Positions 6,723 through 12,852 of a stretch of 28,656 bases of DNA are shown one piece after another. The position numbers and the translations under genes were made by a program. Position 1 is the first letter of the stretch; every line of letters starts with the position of its first letter. The stretch is from the NCBI GenBank assembly GCA_041574955.1, contig JBFGNS010000038.1:1-28656 (forward strand). The letters are read 5' to 3'. This DNA is from CALZJC01 sp041574955. Its GTDB lineage: Bacteria > Acidobacteriota > Thermoanaerobaculia > Multivoradales > JAHEKO01. A model generated the notes under the pieces. The model made no database searches and was not told where the DNA came from. It was given only the letters and a program-made list of their open reading frames with translations.

Positions 6723-8819
6723 TTACCAGCGCGGCTGGCTGGCGATCAGCCTGCCGGCGTCGGCTTCGCTCAGCGGCTTCGAGAAGTAGAAGCCCTGGCC
6801 GAACTCGCAGCGCATCTCGCGCAGCTTGGCGAGCTGGTCGGCCGTCTCGAGCCCCTCGGCCGCCACCCGCATGCCCAGGTTGCGGGCCAGCGCCACTATG
6901 GTGCCGACGATGTGCGACTTGCCGTTGCGCTCGGTCATGTGGCTGACGAACGAGCGGTCGATCTTGATGGTGTGGGTCGGCAGCCGGTGCAGGTAGCTGA
7001 GCGACGAGTAGCCGGTGCCGAAGTCGTCGATGTGCAGCTCGACGCCGACCTCGCGCAGCTGGCGCATCTTCTCCACCGCCGACTCGGCGTCCTCCATGAT
7101 CATGCTCTCGGTGATCTCGAGCCGCAGCCGGCCCGGCGCCAGCCCGGTCTCCTCGAGGATGGCGCGGATGCGGCTCACCAGCTCCCCCTGGCGGAACTGC
7201 TTGCCCGACAGGTTGACGCTCACCGCCAGCTCGTGGTCCGCCGGGAAGCCCAGCTGCCAGGCCGCGGTCTGGCGGCAGGCCTCACGCAGCACGCACCAGC
7301 CGAGCGGCACGATCAGGCCGGTCTCCTCGGCCACCGGGATGAACTGCTCGGGGTAGACCAGGCCGCGCTCCGGATGCTGCCACCGCACCAGCGCCTCGAA
7401 GCCCTCCAGCCGGCCTTTCGACAGCGCGACGATCGGCTGGTAATGGACGCGGAACTCGTTGCGGCTGACGGCGCGCCGCAGGTCGGTCTCCAGGCTGAGC
7501 AGCTCCACCGCGCGGCGGTGCATCTCCTGGTCGAAGATGGCGTGGCGGGCCTTGCCCAGCGACTTGGCGCGGTACATCGCGGTATCGGCGTCGCGCAGCA
7601 CCTCCTCCGGCCGATCGTAGCCGGTGGAGCTGAGCGCGATACCGATCGAGGCGCTGGTGAACACTTCGTGTCCCTGCAGGTCGAACGGCCGCCCGAGCTC
7701 CTCGTTGATGCGCTCGGCGATGCGGGTGGCGTCGCTCGGGTCCTCGATGCCGTCGGCCAGCACCGCGAACTCGTCGCCGCCGAGCCGCGCCACGGTGTCG
7801 CCCGGCCGCAGGAACGAGCGGAACCGCCGGGCGATGCTCACCAGCAGCAGATCGCCGACCGCGTGTCCCAGGCTGTCGTTGACGTTCTTGAACCGGTCGA
7901 GGTCCATGAACAGCACCGCGAACTGGTGCTCAGGCCGGCGCTTGGTCTGGGCGATGGTCACCCCCAGCCGGTCCATGAACAGCGCCCAGTTGGGCAGGTC
8001 GGTCAGAGCATCGTGCATGGCGTCGTGCAGCAGCTGCTTCTCGGTCATCTTGCGGGCGTGCACGTCGGTCAGCGAGCCGGCCATGCGGCATGGCTTGCCG
8101 TTGGGGCCGCGCACCGCGATGCCGCGGCTCAGCATCCACTGGTAGCCGCCGTCGCGGTGGCGCATGCGGTGCTCGTGCTTGAAGTGGCGCGTGCGGCCCG
8201 CCAGGTGGTCGCTGATCTCCTGCTTGAGCCGCTCCACCTCGTCGGGGTGGACGCGGCTGAACCACTCCTCGGGGCTGAGAGTGATCTCGTCCTCGGTGAA
8301 ACCGAGCATCTCTTTCCAGCGCGGCGAGAAGTAGATCTCGTCGGCTTCGAGATCCCAGTCCCACAGCCCGTCGTTGGCGCCGCTGATCGCCAGCGCGTAC
8401 CGCTCCTCGCTGACGCGCAGCGCCTCTTCGTAGTTCTTGCGCTCGATGGCGTAGCGGATCGAGCGGTTGAGCAGCGTCGAGTCGACCCGGCTCTTGACCA
8501 GGTAGTCCTGCGCCCCCTCGCGCACCGCGCGCAGGGCGAGCAGGGCGTCGTCGTGGCCGGTCATCACCACGATCGGCACGTCGGGCCGCTTGTCGTAGGC
8601 GCGCTCGAAGGTCTCGATGCCGCTCGAATCGGGCAGCGTCAGGTCGAGCAGGACGATGTCGAAGACCTGGCTCTCCAGGCTCTCCAGACCGGTCTCGAGC
8701 CGGTCGCGACGGGTCACCTCGTAGGTTGCCGAGCGGGTGTTGGAGAGGTAGATCTCCACCAGGCGGGCATCGCCCGCGTTGTCCTCGATGAGCAGAACTC
8801 GGATCGGCCGCTCGTCCAT
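6723..8819 (-). CDS. Receiver-PAS-GGDEF-EAL cyclic-di-GMP signalling protein
   Basis: 698 residues. An N-terminal response-regulator receiver (about 5-125) has the acidic pair Glu12-Asp13, phosphoacceptor Asp59 and Lys109. A PAS domain (about 138-260) carries the typical NDGLWDWDLE and GFTEDEI sequences. The diguanylate cyclase domain has intact GGDEF (347-351), preceded by RPGD exactly five residues upstream, an intact inhibitory I-site. The EAL phosphodiesterase domain has EAL at 475-477 and the DDFGTGYSSLSYL loop that coordinates metal. Both catalytic modules therefore look competent and net direction cannot be read from sequence. The ATG at 8819 shares one base with the stop of the upstream histidine kinase gene (TGATG), so the two are translationally coupled and the kinase is the obvious candidate to phosphorylate Asp59. 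A longer in-frame reading up to 8975 would overlap the kinase and is not used. Confidence 0.95.
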   Translation of the reverse strand: MDERPIRVLLIEDNAGDARLVEIYLSNTRSATYEVTRRDRLETGLESLESQVFDIVLLDLTLPDSSGIETFERAYDKRPDVPIVVMTGHDDALLALRAVREGAQDYLVKSRVDSTLLNRSIRYAIERKNYEEALRVSEERYALAISGANDGLWDWDLEADEIYFSPRWKEMLGFTEDEITLSPEEWFSRVHPDEVERLKQEISDHLAGRTRHFKHEHRMRHRDGGYQWMLSRGIAVRGPNGKPCRMAGSLTDVHARKMTEKQLLHDAMHDALTDLPNWALFMDRLGVTIAQTKRRPEHQFAVLFMDLDRFKNVNDSLGHAVGDLLLVSIARRFRSFLRPGDTVARLGGDEFAVLADGIEDPSDATRIAERINEELGRPFDLQGHEVFTSASIGIALSSTGYDRPEEVLRDADTAMYRAKSLGKARHAIFDQEMHRRAVELLSLETDLRRAVSRNEFRVHYQPIVALSKGRLEGFEALVRWQHPERGLVYPEQFIPVAEETGLIVPLGWCVLREACRQTAAWQLGFPADHELAVSVNLSGKQFRQGELVSRIRAILEETGLAPGRLRLEITESMIMEDAESAVEKMRQLREVGVELHIDDFGTGYSSLSYLHRLPTHTIKIDRSFVSHMTERNGKSHIVGTIVALARNLGMRVAAEGLETADQLAKLREMRCEFGQGFYFSKPLSEADAGRLIASQPRW

Positions 8820-10390
8820 CAGCCGCGCCCGCCTGCTCCCGCCGGCCGCACGGCCACCGCCGGCTGCCCCTCCGCCGGTTCGCCGATCGGCAGCGTGAAG
8901 CGGAAGGTGGTTCCCGTGCCGGGCTCCGATTCGGCCCAGATCCGGCCGCCGTGCCGCTCGACGATGCGCTGGCACAGGCTCAGCCCGAGCCCCGTGCCGG
9001 GCAGCTCGGGGTTCAGCCGGCGGAAGGCCCGGAAGACCTCCTTCAGCTGATCGGCTGGCATACCGATGCCGTTGTCCCGGATCGAGAACAACCAGTCGTT
9101 TCCTTTCTTCTCGGCGGAGATGCGCACCTGCGGCGGGGAGCTGCCGCGGAACTTGATGGCGTTGGCGAGCAGGTTCTGGAAAATCTGGACTAGCTGGGCA
9201 CGGTCCCCGAGAACGGTCGGCAGACCTCCGCGCTCGATTTTCGCTCCGCTCTCCTCGATGGCGGCAAGCAGGTTGTTCGCCGCCTCATCTACAAGGGTAT
9301 TGCAGTCGCAAGCCTCGAAGGCACGAGCTTCTGTATCCAGTCGCGTGAACTTTAGCAGATCTTCGACCAGTCGACGCATCCGGCGAGCGCCGTCGCGCAT
9401 GAAGCCGAGGCCCTCGGCGAGTTGCTCGCCGGCCACCTCGGCCCCACCGTCGGCCAGCAGCTCGCCGTATTTCTCGACCATCCGCAGCGGCTCCTGGAGC
9501 TCGTGCGCGGCGACCGAAGCGAACTCGGAGAGCCGCCGGTTGGTCGACTGCAGCCGCTCCACCTCGTCTCCGAGCTCCAGCTCGCGCTCCTTGAGGAAGC
9601 TGACGTCGCTCACCAGCACGTCGATCACGATGTCGCCGTCGACGTCGAGCAGCAGCACCTCGGTGAGGCTCAGCCAGACGCTCGAGCCGTCGGGCCGCCG
9701 CACCTCGACCTGGCGCGACTGCAGCTCGCCGCGCTCGCTCAGTCGCTCCAGCAGGCTCTCCCGCCCCTCCTTGCGGAAGTGGGGCGCCGGCAGGTCGATC
9801 TTGAGCGCCTCCTGCACCGAGTTGACGCCGAGCAGACGCAGCAGAGCCGGGTTCGACTCGATCAGACGCTCGTCGAGCGTCGAGCGGAAAACGCCGACGT
9901 TGGCGCGGTCGAGCAGCGTCTGCAGCCACGGCTCGCTGCGCGCCACCAGCCGCCGCTGACGGGCCCGATCGACCGCCTGCTCGACCGCCTGCGGCAGCCG
10001 CAGGTAGCCGGTCGAGGACTTGAAGACGAAGTCGGCGAGTCCCGCCTTCATCGCCTCGACGACGTCGGGCACCTCGGCGCCGGCGGTGAAGAACAGCACC
10101 GGGATCTCGGGATGGCTGTCGCGCACGGCCGCCAGCAGGGCGGGCCCGTCCGACCAGCTGAGCTGGAACTCGCACACCAGCACGTCGAAGCCGCCGGTGC
10201 CGAGGGCGCGCGCGAAGTCGGCCGCCTTCGACACCTCCTCGAGACGCGCCGCCGGCAGGTGACGGGACAGCACGGTCGCCGCCAGCGCGCGATCCTGCGC
10301 GTTCTCGTCGACCAGCAGTATTCGAGGTCCGGTGTTCAGCTTGGTTTCTCCCAACCGGGGTGGCGGGCGGCGCCGCCGGGATCTGGCCAC
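8819..10390 (-). CDS. Pseudo-receiver-PAS hybrid sensor histidine kinase
   Basis: About 523 residues, cytoplasmic, no membrane helix. A receiver-like domain (about 22-145) is followed by PAS (about 160-270), HisKA with His296 in AAHELQEPLRM, and HATPase with NLLANAIKF, DNGIGMP and GTGLGLSLC. The HELQEPLR box is typical of phytochrome-like kinases. The receiver has Glu74 (VCEFQL) where the phosphoacceptor Asp should be, although the Thr and Lys of the active site remain, so it probably cannot be phosphorylated normally. The start is uncertain: GTG at 10390 has no close ribosome site (GAGGAG is about 20 bases away). An in-frame CTG about 50 bases in, at the start of LNTGPRILLVDEN, follows GGGAG with eight-base spacing and would give a more typical receiver start. 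Likely partner: the coupled GGDEF/EAL response regulator. Confidence 0.92.
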   Translation of the reverse strand: MARSRRRRPPPRLGETKLNTGPRILLVDENAQDRALAATVLSRHLPAARLEEVSKAADFARALGTGGFDVLVCEFQLSWSDGPALLAAVRDSHPEIPVLFFTAGAEVPDVVEAMKAGLADFVFKSSTGYLRLPQAVEQAVDRARQRRLVARSEPWLQTLLDRANVGVFRSTLDERLIESNPALLRLLGVNSVQEALKIDLPAPHFRKEGRESLLERLSERGELQSRQVEVRRPDGSSVWLSLTEVLLLDVDGDIVIDVLVSDVSFLKERELELGDEVERLQSTNRRLSEFASVAAHELQEPLRMVEKYGELLADGGAEVAGEQLAEGLGFMRDGARRMRRLVEDLLKFTRLDTEARAFEACDCNTLVDEAANNLLAAIEESGAKIERGGLPTVLGDRAQLVQIFQNLLANAIKFRGSSPPQVRISAEKKGNDWLFSIRDNGIGMPADQLKEVFRAFRRLNPELPGTGLGLSLCQRIVERHGGRIWAESEPGTGTTFRFTLPIGEPAEGQPAVAVRPAGAGGRG

Positions 10391-10445
10391 GGCCCCGCGG
10401 GTTGAGCAGTCTCCTCGACCCGACGGGAAGCCCTCCGATATCGAC

Positions 10446-10472
10446 CGTCAGGATACGTAGGGTACGTCAGGA
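10446..10472. repeat. Direct repeats CGTCAGGA in the divergent kinase/yjbQ region
   Basis: CGTCAGGA occurs at 10446-10453 and again at 10465-10472, a 19-base period, with the palindrome TACGTA (10454-10459) between them and a partial third copy (CGTCA) at 10476-10480. The spacing of nearly two helical turns would suit a dimeric regulator, but nothing else supports this. Confidence 0.3.
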
Positions 10473-10539
10473 GATCGTCAAAGAGGGAATAGACGAATAG
10501 CTATAGCGCGATCTGCCCGAAAGAGGCCACAATAGGGGC

Positions 10540-10950
10540 ATGCCGCACGAGATCCTGACCCTCGAGCCGGCGGGCGCCGGCCTGCACGAGATTACCGCCG
10601 AAGTCGCCGCCGTGGTGGCCCGCGGCGAGCCGCGCGACGGCGTATGCACACTGTTCCTGCAGCACACCTCCGCCAGCCTGACGGTGCAGGAGAACGCCGA
10701 CCCCTCGGCGCGGCGCGACCTCGAGGCCTGGCTGGAGCGGCTGGTGCCGGAGAACGACGCGCTGTTCACCCACACCGCGGAAGGGCCCGACGACATGCCG
10801 TCGCACGTCAAGGCGGCGCTCACCGCAACCTCGCTGTCGATCCCGTTCGCCGACGGCCGGCTGCTGCTCGGGCGGTGGCAGGGGATCTTCCTTTGGGAGC
10901 ATCGGCGGCGGCCGCGAGCGCGGAAGCTGGTTGTGCACCTCGGGGCGTGA
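10540..10950 (+). CDS. YjbQ-family protein (UPF0047; secondary thiamine-phosphate synthase type)
   Basis: 136 residues, the usual length for this single-domain family. It has the conserved core sequences HTSASLTVQENADP (about 42-55), HTAEGPDDMPSHVKAAL (about 77-93), then IPFADGRLLLGRWQGIFLWEH, which are the signatures of YjbQ/YugU-type proteins. E. coli YjbQ has weak thiamine-phosphate synthase activity; the physiological role of the family is otherwise open, so enzyme activity here is by family only. It starts 149 bases from the divergent histidine-kinase gene. No clear ribosome site is seen (AGGGGC just before the ATG is weak), and the ATG at 10540 is the only start that preserves the family N-terminus. 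No related thiamine genes are nearby. Confidence 0.93.
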   Translation: MPHEILTLEPAGAGLHEITAEVAAVVARGEPRDGVCTLFLQHTSASLTVQENADPSARRDLEAWLERLVPENDALFTHTAEGPDDMPSHVKAALTATSLSIPFADGRLLLGRWQGIFLWEHRRRPRARKLVVHLGA

Positions 10951-10987
10951 GACGAGGGCGCGCGTGCGGACCGTGGTCGTGTGCCGC

Positions 10988-11025
10988 GGTTGGTGCTGAG
11001 GTCCCTCGCTGGCGCTCGGGATGAC
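10988..11025 (-). repeat. Dispersed intergenic repeat, copy 1 (inverted relative to copy 2)
   Basis: Read on the minus strand this is GTCATCCCGAGCGCCAGCGA followed by GGGACCTCAGCACCAACC. It matches the copy at 11103-11139 in opposite orientation with only a few differences. This is a known style of short intergenic repeat in GC-rich genomes. Confidence 0.75.
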
Positions 11026-11057
11026 AGCGGCGAAGAGCACCCGTGTCGGACGCCCAC

Positions 11058-11070
11058 GGTGCTCAGCACC
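11058..11070. repeat. Short hairpin between the two repeat copies
   Basis: GGTGC-TCA-GCACC is a perfect 5-base stem with a 3-base loop. It lies between the inverted repeat copies and shares their GGTGCTGAG/CTCAGCACC edge sequence, so it may be a remnant of a third copy. No T run follows, so it is not a terminator. Confidence 0.45.
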
Positions 11071-11102
11071 CGCGGATCCGACCCCCGGCGCTGCAAGCGA
11101 AA

Positions 11103-11139
11103 GTCATCCTGAGCGCAGCGAAGGACCTCAGCACCAACC
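11103..11139 (+). repeat. Dispersed intergenic repeat, copy 2
   Basis: GTCATCCTGAGCGCAGCGAA followed by GGACCTCAGCACCAACC, the plus-strand mate of copy 1. Together the pair could form a large imperfect cruciform or mRNA hairpin between yjbQ and the TetR gene. Confidence 0.75.
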
Positions 11140-11177
11140 CCGGCAAGCGCATCACGGTTCATCGACTGAGCTCCCCC

Positions 11178-11206
11178 TTGACACAGGGACCCGATCCCTA
11201 TATAAA
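11178..11206 (+). promoter_or_regulatory. Near-consensus sigma-70 promoter for the TetR-type gene
   Basis: A perfect -35 TTGACA (11178-11183), 17-base spacer, and -10 TATAAA (11201-11206, five of six). Transcription should start near 11213, inside the palindrome at 11209-11220 and only about 12 bases before the ATG, so the mRNA would be almost leaderless. Confidence 0.85.
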
Positions 11207-11208
11207 AC

Positions 11209-11220
11209 GAACGGTCGTTC
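11209..11220. promoter_or_regulatory. Palindromic operator, probable TetR-family autoregulatory site
   Basis: GAACG-GT-CGTTC is a perfect 5-base inverted repeat, with partial A/T symmetry outside it, directly after the -10 box and over the predicted transcription start. GAACGnnCGTTC-type palindromes are typical TetR/AcrR-family operators, and the regulator gene begins five bases later. Autorepression is inferred. Confidence 0.7.
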
Positions 11221-11224
11221 TTTC

Positions 11225-11797
11225 ATGCCGAAGATCTCGCAGCGTCGTCTGGAGGCTCGCCGGAGGGGAATCGTCCGGGCGGCGGCGCGGTGCGTGGCTC
11301 GGCGGGGGGTGGCGGGGACCGGGATGCGGGAGGTGTTCCGGGCCTCGAACCTGAGCCCGGGGGCGGTCTACCGGTACTTCGCCGGCAAGCGGGAGCTGCT
11401 GGCGGCGGTGGCGGCCGAGGCGCCGCTGGCAGCCGATCGGCTGGTGGGCGCCCTGGACGGGGAGGAAGATCCGGCCAGGCTGCTGCGGGTGGCGGCGGAG
11501 GGGGGTGAGGCGGAGCGGCTGGAGCTGGGACTGCGGGCCGCGGCGCTCGACGACGAGGGGCTCGGCTCGATGCTGGCGGCGCGCCGCCGGGCCTCGCTCG
11601 AGGAGCTGGCAGCCAGCGACGCGGTGCGGCGGCGGGCCCGACGGCTGGGGTGGACCGCGGAGCGGCTGGCGCGGCTGCTGCTGGCGGTCGCCGACGGTCT
11701 GTGGCTGACGGCGCTGCTCGAGCCGGCGGAGGCCGCCGGCCAGACCGGCGAGGACGCGGCGCGGCTTCTGGCCGACGCCGAGCGCGTTAGATCGTGA
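11225..11797 (+). CDS. TetR/AcrR-family transcriptional regulator
   Basis: 190 residues. The N-terminal helix-turn-helix (about 10-55) ends in the family signature SNLSPGAVYRYFAGKRELL. The C-terminal ligand domain is Ala/Leu/Arg-rich and not recognisable beyond the family. Start choice: ATG at 11225 fits the family N-terminus; in-frame extension to 11021 would run through the promoter, the operator and a repeat copy. No Shine-Dalgarno sequence lies before the ATG, in keeping with the very short predicted leader. Neighbours give no target: the upstream gene is yjbQ, and the downstream gene is convergent and overlaps its last 11 bases. The only visible candidate operator is its own. Ligand unknown. 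Confidence 0.9.
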   Translation: MPKISQRRLEARRRGIVRAAARCVARRGVAGTGMREVFRASNLSPGAVYRYFAGKRELLAAVAAEAPLAADRLVGALDGEEDPARLLRVAAEGGEAERLELGLRAAALDDEGLGSMLAARRRASLEELAASDAVRRRARRLGWTAERLARLLLAVADGLWLTALLEPAEAAGQTGEDAARLLADAERVRS

Positions 11798-12623
11798 CGC
11801 CGACCGCCCGCCGCAGCGCCAGGATGGCGGCGAACAGCAGCAGCAGGTAGATCGCCCACCAGGGCAGCTCCAGCCCCAGCAGTGCGATCGTGCGCACCGG
11901 GTACGACAGGGTCACCTCGGTGAACGGCCCGTCGGCCGGCAGCGGTGGCTCGGCGGGATAGAGCAGCTGGTCGAGCAAGCCGGTGTCGACGCGGCGCGGC
12001 GAGCGGCGCACCACTCCGTCGCCGGCGTGCACCGACTTGCTCACCGAGTCCTCACCGAAGCGCAGCTCGACCACGTAGTCGCCCGGCTGGCTCGCCGCCA
12101 CCCGCCAGGCGGCGCGCCGCTGGCCCGGCATCCACACCGGCGGCGTCTGCTGCTCGAGCCCCGCGGGCAGCACCAGCCCGAGCTCGGGGCGCGCCTCGCC
12201 CAGCTCCTCGACCGCCCGCTCGGAGAAGGCGGCCTCGAGGATCGCCGGCTCGCCGGGCTCGAGGCCGCGGTAGCCGTAGTGGAACTCGAGCTGCGCGAAT
12301 AGCAGCACCAGCGGCGGCACGATGAACAGCATCGGCGGCAGCGACAGCCAGAGGTAGCCGAGGTTGTGGCGCAGGATCTCGAGCTGGGCCCGCAGGATGG
12401 CGCGCAGGTCGTCGTTGTACAGCCGGATCTCGAACAGCCCGGCGTGGATCTTGCGCTTGACCTCGGCCAGCGCCTGCTGGTTGGAGGTCGCTTTGAACAC
12501 CAGCAGCATCGGCAGCGCGGTGACCAGCGACACCACCGCCAGCCCCGCCCACGGCGACAGGCCGCGGAAGGGATAGAGCAGGCCGTCGACGGCGGCCCGC
12601 AGCACCGCGTTGAGGATCGACAT
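11787..12623 (-). CDS. Membrane protein, possibly Oxa1/EMC3/TMCO1 superfamily (DUF106-like)
   Basis: 278 residues with hydrophobic segments at about 25-43, 90-111 and 247-272. Between the first two lies a charged amphipathic stretch (QALAEVKRKIHAGLFEIRLY, then NDDLRAILRAQLEILRHN), and residues 113-240 look like a soluble, extracytoplasmic beta-type domain. The first membrane segment, charged helical hairpin and second membrane segment resemble the arrangement of EMC3/TMCO1/DUF106 members of the YidC/Oxa1 insertase superfamily. That resemblance is from pattern only. It is the last gene of the minus-strand operon starting at 16976, nine bases after the small upstream gene, and it overlaps the convergent TetR gene by 11 bases. 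The family is uncertain; a membrane protein is certain. Confidence 0.75.
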   Translation of the reverse strand: MSILNAVLRAAVDGLLYPFRGLSPWAGLAVVSLVTALPMLLVFKATSNQQALAEVKRKIHAGLFEIRLYNDDLRAILRAQLEILRHNLGYLWLSLPPMLFIVPPLVLLFAQLEFHYGYRGLEPGEPAILEAAFSERAVEELGEARPELGLVLPAGLEQQTPPVWMPGQRRAAWRVAASQPGDYVVELRFGEDSVSKSVHAGDGVVRRSPRRVDTGLLDQLLYPAEPPLPADGPFTEVTLSYPVRTIALLGLELPWWAIYLLLLFAAILALRRAVGVTI

Positions 12624-12632
12624 CGGCAGAGG

Positions 12633-12824
12633 TCAGGAGATGTAGCCGAGGCCCCGCAACCGCTTGCGGATCTCCTCCTCGCTCTCCGCGCCGTCGAGCT
12701 TGGCCAGCTCCTTCTCGAGCGCGTGGGTGATGAACTCCTCGGGCGAGGAGTAGCCCGCGATCTCGGAGTAGCGCCGCACCCTGGCGATCAGCTCCTTGTC
12801 CAACTTGATTCTCGCTCCAAACAT
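12633..12824 (-). CDS. Small ribbon-helix-helix-like protein of unknown function
   Basis: 63 residues: a short strand-like start (ARIKLDKELIARVRRYSE), the helix pair SSPEEFITHALEKELAKL, and a charged tail ending RKRLRGLGYIS. The strand-helix-helix pattern resembles ribbon-helix-helix domains, but the conserved tail may instead serve protein contact. The ATG at 12824 is supported by GGGAG about nine bases upstream; the longer in-frame form to 12941 overlaps the preceding gene and lacks a site. It sits between the lipoprotein phosphodiesterase (29 bases upstream) and the membrane protein (9 bases downstream) in one operon, so it is probably a working part of that system rather than an antitoxin. 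No toxin-like gene is adjacent. Confidence 0.75.
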   Translation of the reverse strand: MFGARIKLDKELIARVRRYSEIAGYSSPEEFITHALEKELAKLDGAESEEEIRKRLRGLGYIS

Positions 12825-12852
12825 CGTCTCGTCTCCCGCCGGCCGGGCGTCG

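Noticed and set aside
4384..6789. An 801-codon frame overlapping the phosphatase-kinase gene in another register
   Set aside because: Arg/Ala/Gly-rich shadow composition; the true frame has a signal peptide and all phosphatase motifs.
6912..9050. A 712-codon plus-strand frame across the GGDEF/EAL gene
   Set aside because: No domain. The minus strand reads through receiver, PAS, GGDEF and EAL without a break.
11021..11224. An in-frame N-terminal extension of the TetR regulator
   Set aside because: It runs through a repeat copy, the promoter and the operator.
12633..12824. An antitoxin of a toxin-antitoxin pair
   Set aside because: The size and fold fit, but neither neighbour resembles a toxin and the gene lies inside an enzyme operon.
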